This document shows, one piece after another, positions 5,756 to 9,220 of a DNA stretch of 9,220 nt. Position 1 is the stretch's first letter; each line of letters starts with the position of its first letter. Origin of the DNA: an uncultured Chloroflexota bacterium (GTDB lineage Bacteria > Chloroflexota > Limnocylindria > Limnocylindrales > CSP1-4); NCBI GenBank assembly GCA_903924005.1, contig CAIXZV010000253.1, positions 1 to 9,220 of the forward strand, in the 5' to 3' direction. The notes beneath the pieces were generated by a model. The model saw only the letters and a list, made by a program, of their open reading frames with translations, was not told the DNA's origin and made no database searches. A program made the position numbers and the translations under genes.

Positions 5756-6631
5756 ATGGACCTGGGTCGTGTTGGGGCAGTTCGAGTGCGGAGCCGCGCA
5801 CCGTTTGGCCTGTCGCGCAGCGATGCGCTGACGCTCGGCGGGCTGGCGATCATCGCGGTCCTGGTCGCCGGGACTGCGGCACCGTCGCTCACATCGGCTG
5901 CCAACCCGGGATCGCTGACGCCAAGCGACAAGCTGGACCTCGCCGCTGAGCAGATGCACTCCGCCCTCGCGGCCGGCTTCGACTTCACGGTTGTCTCGCG
6001 CTCCACCCTCAACGCGAAGGCGGGCGGACCGAAGATCGAGATCCCGGATCCTTCCGACCCGTACAAGGTGGCCGGCGTTGCGGACACCTTCGACATGGGC
6101 GCATCCGCTGCCGTGGGGACAGTCCGGGGCGACGAGTTCTTCCTGCAAATGTACGGTGGCGCCATTCCGGCGGCCGGCCGCCTGGACACCGCAGGCCTTG
6201 AGCCCACGCTTGCGGCACTGGTCACCGGTGGCAAGCAGTGGCGGAACGACGGCGCTGGGTGGTACCAGACGGACCAGTTGCCCGGCATCGGCCTTGATCC
6301 GCGAACGGCTGCGCTGCTGCCCTCGCTCCTCGGCCGGGCCGCACGCGCGACAGACGTTCAGCCCGTGACGGTTGGCGACAAGTCGCTGGCCGCCGTGGCC
6401 GGAGAAGCATCGGTGGACGATGCGCCCGGGCTGATGGCGATTGACGCTGCCTCGTTCACTGAACTGACCCAGCCGGTCACGTTCGTGTTCGACGCCGAGG
6501 GTCGTCTAGCCGAACTCACGGCGACGATGCGGAACACGCGCGTCAAGGAATTCGACCTGATCGTCGTCGCGACCATCACGTTTGACTACAGCCAGGTGTC
6601 CGCGATCCCGTCCCCGGAGGCAACCCGATGA
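5756..6631 (+). CDS. Membrane-anchored or exported protein, possible LppX/LolA-like fold
   Basis: 291 residues. The first 23 residues are Arg-rich, followed by one hydrophobic segment (about 25-42, LTLGGLAIIAVLVAGTAA). There is no lipobox Cys, so it is a signal anchor or is cut after an Ala-rich site, not a lipoprotein. The outer part opens LTPSDKLDLAAEQMHSALAAGFDFTVVSRS. It later has FFLQMYGG and a GKQWRNDGAGWYQTD strand pair, and ends with QPVTFVFDAEGRLAELTATM, then ITFDYSQVSAIPSPEA. That order resembles the LppX/LolA half-barrel carriers of lipids or lipoproteins: an N-terminal helix, W/Y-rich strands, then a final FDY...IPxP. The match is by pattern only and I cannot name a family with certainty. 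Its ATGA overlap with the following RHS gene, and the operator upstream, suggest it works with that protein, perhaps in its export, folding or anchoring. Confidence 0.5.
   Translation: MDLGRVGAVRVRSRAPFGLSRSDALTLGGLAIIAVLVAGTAAPSLTSAANPGSLTPSDKLDLAAEQMHSALAAGFDFTVVSRSTLNAKAGGPKIEIPDPSDPYKVAGVADTFDMGASAAVGTVRGDEFFLQMYGGAIPAAGRLDTAGLEPTLAALVTGGKQWRNDGAGWYQTDQLPGIGLDPRTAALLPSLLGRAARATDVQPVTVGDKSLAAVAGEASVDDAPGLMAIDAASFTELTQPVTFVFDAEGRLAELTATMRNTRVKEFDLIVVATITFDYSQVSAIPSPEATR
6616..6620 (+). promoter_or_regulatory. Ribosome binding site for the coupled RHS gene
   Basis: GGAGG lies 7 nt before the ATG at 6628, inside the end of the preceding gene. With the ATGA overlap (6628-6631) it fixes the start and points to translational coupling. 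Confidence 0.5.
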
Positions 6632-9220
6632 CCGGCCGACGTCGCCTGATGCCTCGCCTGCGCGTAGCCGCCATGACGGCCGTGCTGACCGTCACAGGGC
6701 TCGGCCTCCAGGCCGCACCGATTCCCGCCTCCGTCGCCCACGATGCTCGGCCCCTCAGCCTGGCGCTGCCCTTTGGCCTCGGCCCTCAGGCGGCCCTCGC
6801 CGGATACTGCGCCAGCGGGCCGTCGTTCACCGGCAAGCTCACGCAGCAGCTGGTCAACTCCGGCACACCGTCCACAGCGGCGCGCATCACCAGCAGCACG
6901 GTCTACGGCTGGATCAGCAACATCGTTGCCACGTGGAGCTGCACGCTCTACCGGCGCTACTCCGGCCTCGCCTGGAACACGTCGTCCTCGTCGAGCGGCG
7001 TCGTGGACTGGGGCACCCTCATCAACTCCACTTCGAGCAGCTGCAACCTCATTGTTGGCACCACCGACTACCTGAAGGCGAACGGCACCACGACGTGCCC
7101 GCCAACCGACACGTCGTACCCGCTCTCGATCCAGCTGACGAAGGAGCGCGTCTACCAGCCCGACGCCGCCCACAACACCGAGGGCGACTTCAGCTTCGCC
7201 CACTCGGACTGCGACACCACCCCGTACTACGGGACGGAGGTCCAGAAGGGCACCGAATCGGCGCCGGTCTCGTTCAGCACGGGAACCTCCGCAAACCGCC
7301 CCGGCGCCAACTGCTCGGCGATCGTGATGGACTCCACCGGCACGTCCCAGGTGGTGACCTACGACAAGACCGCGCCCGCCACCGCGTTCAGCAGTCCGGG
7401 CACTGGGGCGACCGTCACGACCGCGAGCCCGGCTGTCAACGTCGTGTTCAGCGTCACGGACAACCCCACAGGCCCTGGCGGCAATGCTGGCATCGCCTCC
7501 TGGAGCCTCCAGCGCGAGGTCGCGCCCGAAACCGCGACCGCACCGTACTGCGGCAGCTGGACGGCCGACGCCGGCGCGGGCGCACTCGTCACGGGCACCA
7601 GCGCCGGATCCGGCCTGACGAGCGCGCAGACGCTCCCCTCGGGCTCCTGCTACCGCTGGTCGCTCACGGCAACCGACGCCAACGGCAACGCCGCCGTGCC
7701 CGTGGCGTCCGGCGTGGTCCGGCGCGACGCCTCGGCCCTGCTCGGCGAGCAGGGCTACGAGCGGTACGAGACCTTCGGCGTCGGGGACGGCGACAGGCTC
7801 GCGGTGAACTTGGCCACAGGCAACGTCGTGGTGTCGCACCCGGTGGTGAGCCTGCCCATCCGAGGCGGCTCCGTCGCCGTGTCGCTCGCCTACAACAGCC
7901 AGGACCCAGCCGACATCGGGATGGGCGCGGGATGGCGGCTCAGCACCGACCGGCGGCTGGAGAGCCCGGCCTGGGGCTCCAACGTCACATTCACGGGGGC
8001 CGACGGCGGCCGGTACCCGTTCACCTGGGTCCCGGCGTCATCGAGCTACCTGCGCCCCGACACCCTCTACGCGGCCCTCACCCAGAGCGGCTCCGGCTTC
8101 AGGCTGACCTACCGGGACGGGTCGTACGACATCTTCAGCTCGGCCGGCCTGCTCGCCGAGGAGCGCGACCGCTACGGCAACGGCGTCACCCTCGACCGGG
8201 GCGTGGCCAACCAGGTCTCTGTATTGGACGCCGCCGGCGGGCGGAGCATCGTCATGGCGTACGCCTCAGGCAGACCCGTGTCGGTCGCCGACTGGGCGTA
8301 CGTGAACAGCTCGGGAGAAGTCCAGGCGACCGCCACCGGCAGCCTTCGCAAGACGTGCCTCTTCTACGACGGCTCGAACCGCCTCTCGGGCTGGACCGAC
8401 CCGCTCTTCAGCCCTTCGGGCGCCTGCCCGGGGAGCCTGCCGACGGCGGGCCACGCGACAGGCATCACGTACGCAAACGGGCTGGTGTCGGCCCTCGCCA
8501 AATCCCAGACGGTCGAGACGCTCACCGGCGGCGCCCTCGGCACCGCGACGCAGTACCCGGCGACGGCCGTCGCCTACCGCGGCGGCGACGTGTCCGCGGT
8601 CGCCGACGCTGCCGGCATCACGACCACATTCGACCGGTCCGTCCTCGGCGAGGTGGCCGTCACGCGCGGGCCCGCATTGGACCCGATTGCGGCCACCAAG
8701 TACTCGCTCGTCGCGCCTGCGGACGGGCTCGCAAGGATCGGCTCGGTCAAGCGCCTCGCCGACGGCCTCTGGATCGAGCAGCGCACGGTGTACGACACGG
8801 CGTACCCCGTGGAGCAGGCCAGCGCCACCGACAACTACGGTGCGCTCGCCTCGACGCCCGCGCATACGGTCACGACCACGTACGTCGCCAACTCGATGGG
8901 CCTGGTCGCGCGCGTGGTCGAGCCGCTCGACGGCAACAGCGCCCACGACCGCTGGACCGACTACTCGTACAACGCCAACAACGACGTCACCTCCGTCACT
9001 GTCAGCCAGGCGGGCTCCACCGACGACACGGCGCCGCTGCGCACGGTCACCGTCAGCTGCTGGGCGGCATACACCACGACGCCGCCCGCCGACCAGCGCA
9101 CGTGCCCGTCGGGCACCGGCCTCTACCTCGTCCGGACGATCCAGCGGTACGTCGCCGCGGGCGCGGTCAACAGCGACACGAACGTCGCGGCCGACACCGT
9201 CTACGACGCGTACGGCCAGC
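6628..9220 (+). CDS. Secreted RHS/YD-repeat giant protein, 3' end outside window
   Basis: The frame is open from ATG 6628 to the right edge: 864 residues visible, C-terminus missing. The N-terminus is a signal sequence (MTGRRRLMPRLRVAA, hydrophobic to about residue 37). Residues about 55-240 form a Ser/Thr-rich region with six Cys (61, 105, 139, 157, 195, 229) that I do not recognise. Residues about 246-358 look like a bacterial Ig-like domain (TAPATAFSSPGTGATVTTASPAVNV would be its first strands; Cys308, Cys341; ends LTATDANGNAA). The RHS entry starts near 374: GYERYETFGVGDGDRLAVNL, then ATGNVVVSHP, SLAYNSQ and GMGAGWRLS. YD-type repeats follow (DRYGNGVTL, FYDGSNRLSGWTD, YSYNANNDVTSV, VYDAYGQ). 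RHS repeats build a hollow shell that often carries a C-terminal toxin or adhesin part, but none is visible. It is coupled to the preceding exported protein and probably shares its operator-controlled promoter. It is not a copy of the left giant protein: no DNRLRE domain is seen. Confidence 0.5.
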   Translation, partial: MTGRRRLMPRLRVAAMTAVLTVTGLGLQAAPIPASVAHDARPLSLALPFGLGPQAALAGYCASGPSFTGKLTQQLVNSGTPSTAARITSSTVYGWISNIVATWSCTLYRRYSGLAWNTSSSSSGVVDWGTLINSTSSSCNLIVGTTDYLKANGTTTCPPTDTSYPLSIQLTKERVYQPDAAHNTEGDFSFAHSDCDTTPYYGTEVQKGTESAPVSFSTGTSANRPGANCSAIVMDSTGTSQVVTYDKTAPATAFSSPGTGATVTTASPAVNVVFSVTDNPTGPGGNAGIASWSLQREVAPETATAPYCGSWTADAGAGALVTGTSAGSGLTSAQTLPSGSCYRWSLTATDANGNAAVPVASGVVRRDASALLGEQGYERYETFGVGDGDRLAVNLATGNVVVSHPVVSLPIRGGSVAVSLAYNSQDPADIGMGAGWRLSTDRRLESPAWGSNVTFTGADGGRYPFTWVPASSSYLRPDTLYAALTQSGSGFRLTYRDGSYDIFSSAGLLAEERDRYGNGVTLDRGVANQVSVLDAAGGRSIVMAYASGRPVSVADWAYVNSSGEVQATATGSLRKTCLFYDGSNRLSGWTDPLFSPSGACPGSLPTAGHATGITYANGLVSALAKSQTVETLTGGALGTATQYPATAVAYRGGDVSAVADAAGITTTFDRSVLGEVAVTRGPALDPIAATKYSLVAPADGLARIGSVKRLADGLWIEQRTVYDTAYPVEQASATDNYGALASTPAHTVTTTYVANSMGLVARVVEPLDGNSAHDRWTDYSYNANNDVTSVTVSQAGSTDDTAPLRTVTVSCWAAYTTTPPADQRTCPSGTGLYLVRTIQRYVAAGAVNSDTNVAADTVYDAYGQ

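Noticed and set aside
6586..7839. Long minus-strand open frame of 417 codons; likewise minus-strand frames at 3648-4523 and 4688-5647
   Set aside because: They are antisense to genes with clear domains, are rich in Arg, Gly, Ala and His, and have no recognisable motif or ribosome site.

Overview
The window is 9.2 kb of very GC-rich, densely coding bacterial DNA. Gene style points to a high-GC Gram-positive-type lineage, either Actinomycetota or a high-GC Chloroflexota group such as the Limnocylindria. The clues are GTG starts, stop/start overlaps, GGAGG-type ribosome sites, a NarL-type two-component pair, a secreted beta/gamma-crystallin-like protein and two very large secreted DNRLRE/RHS proteins. 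I cannot decide between these lineages from the sequence alone. No tRNA, rRNA, insertion sequence, phage gene or CRISPR array was seen.

Layout: (1) 1-2636, minus strand: the first 878 residues of a secreted protein with a DNRLRE domain, an Ig-like region and the opening of an RHS-type region. It runs off the left edge. (2) 2637-2801: a hairpin-rich spacer with a likely terminator. (3) 2802-3317, minus strand: a small exported beta/gamma-crystallin-like protein. (4) 3318-3446: a divergent control region. (5) 3447-4961 and 4958-5662, plus strand: a membrane histidine kinase with an outward-facing PDZ-like domain, overlapping a LuxR/NarL-type response regulator. (6) 5663-5755: a short control region. 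(7) 5756-6631, plus strand: a membrane-anchored or exported protein with a possible LppX/LolA-like fold. (8) 6628-9220, plus strand: a second giant secreted protein with an N-terminal Cys-rich region, an Ig-like domain and RHS/YD repeats. It is translationally coupled to gene 7 and runs off the right edge.

The most striking observation is a 24-bp dyad with the layout GAGT, 3 nt, GGG, TTTT, CCC, 3 nt, ACTC. It occurs exactly twice by eye: in the divergent control region before the kinase/regulator pair (3400-3423) and at the regulator's stop codon, before the gene 7 / RHS operon (5661-5684). The simplest model is that it is the operator of the local response regulator. The regulator would then control its own operon, possibly the divergent crystallin gene, and the coupled exported-protein/RHS operon. 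The window would thus be a self-contained signal-responsive locus for secreted cell-surface proteins. The sensor is a kinase whose PDZ-like domain could read peptides or misfolded exported proteins. The operator pair and the gene order are seen directly; the regulatory link and the nature of the signal are inferred.
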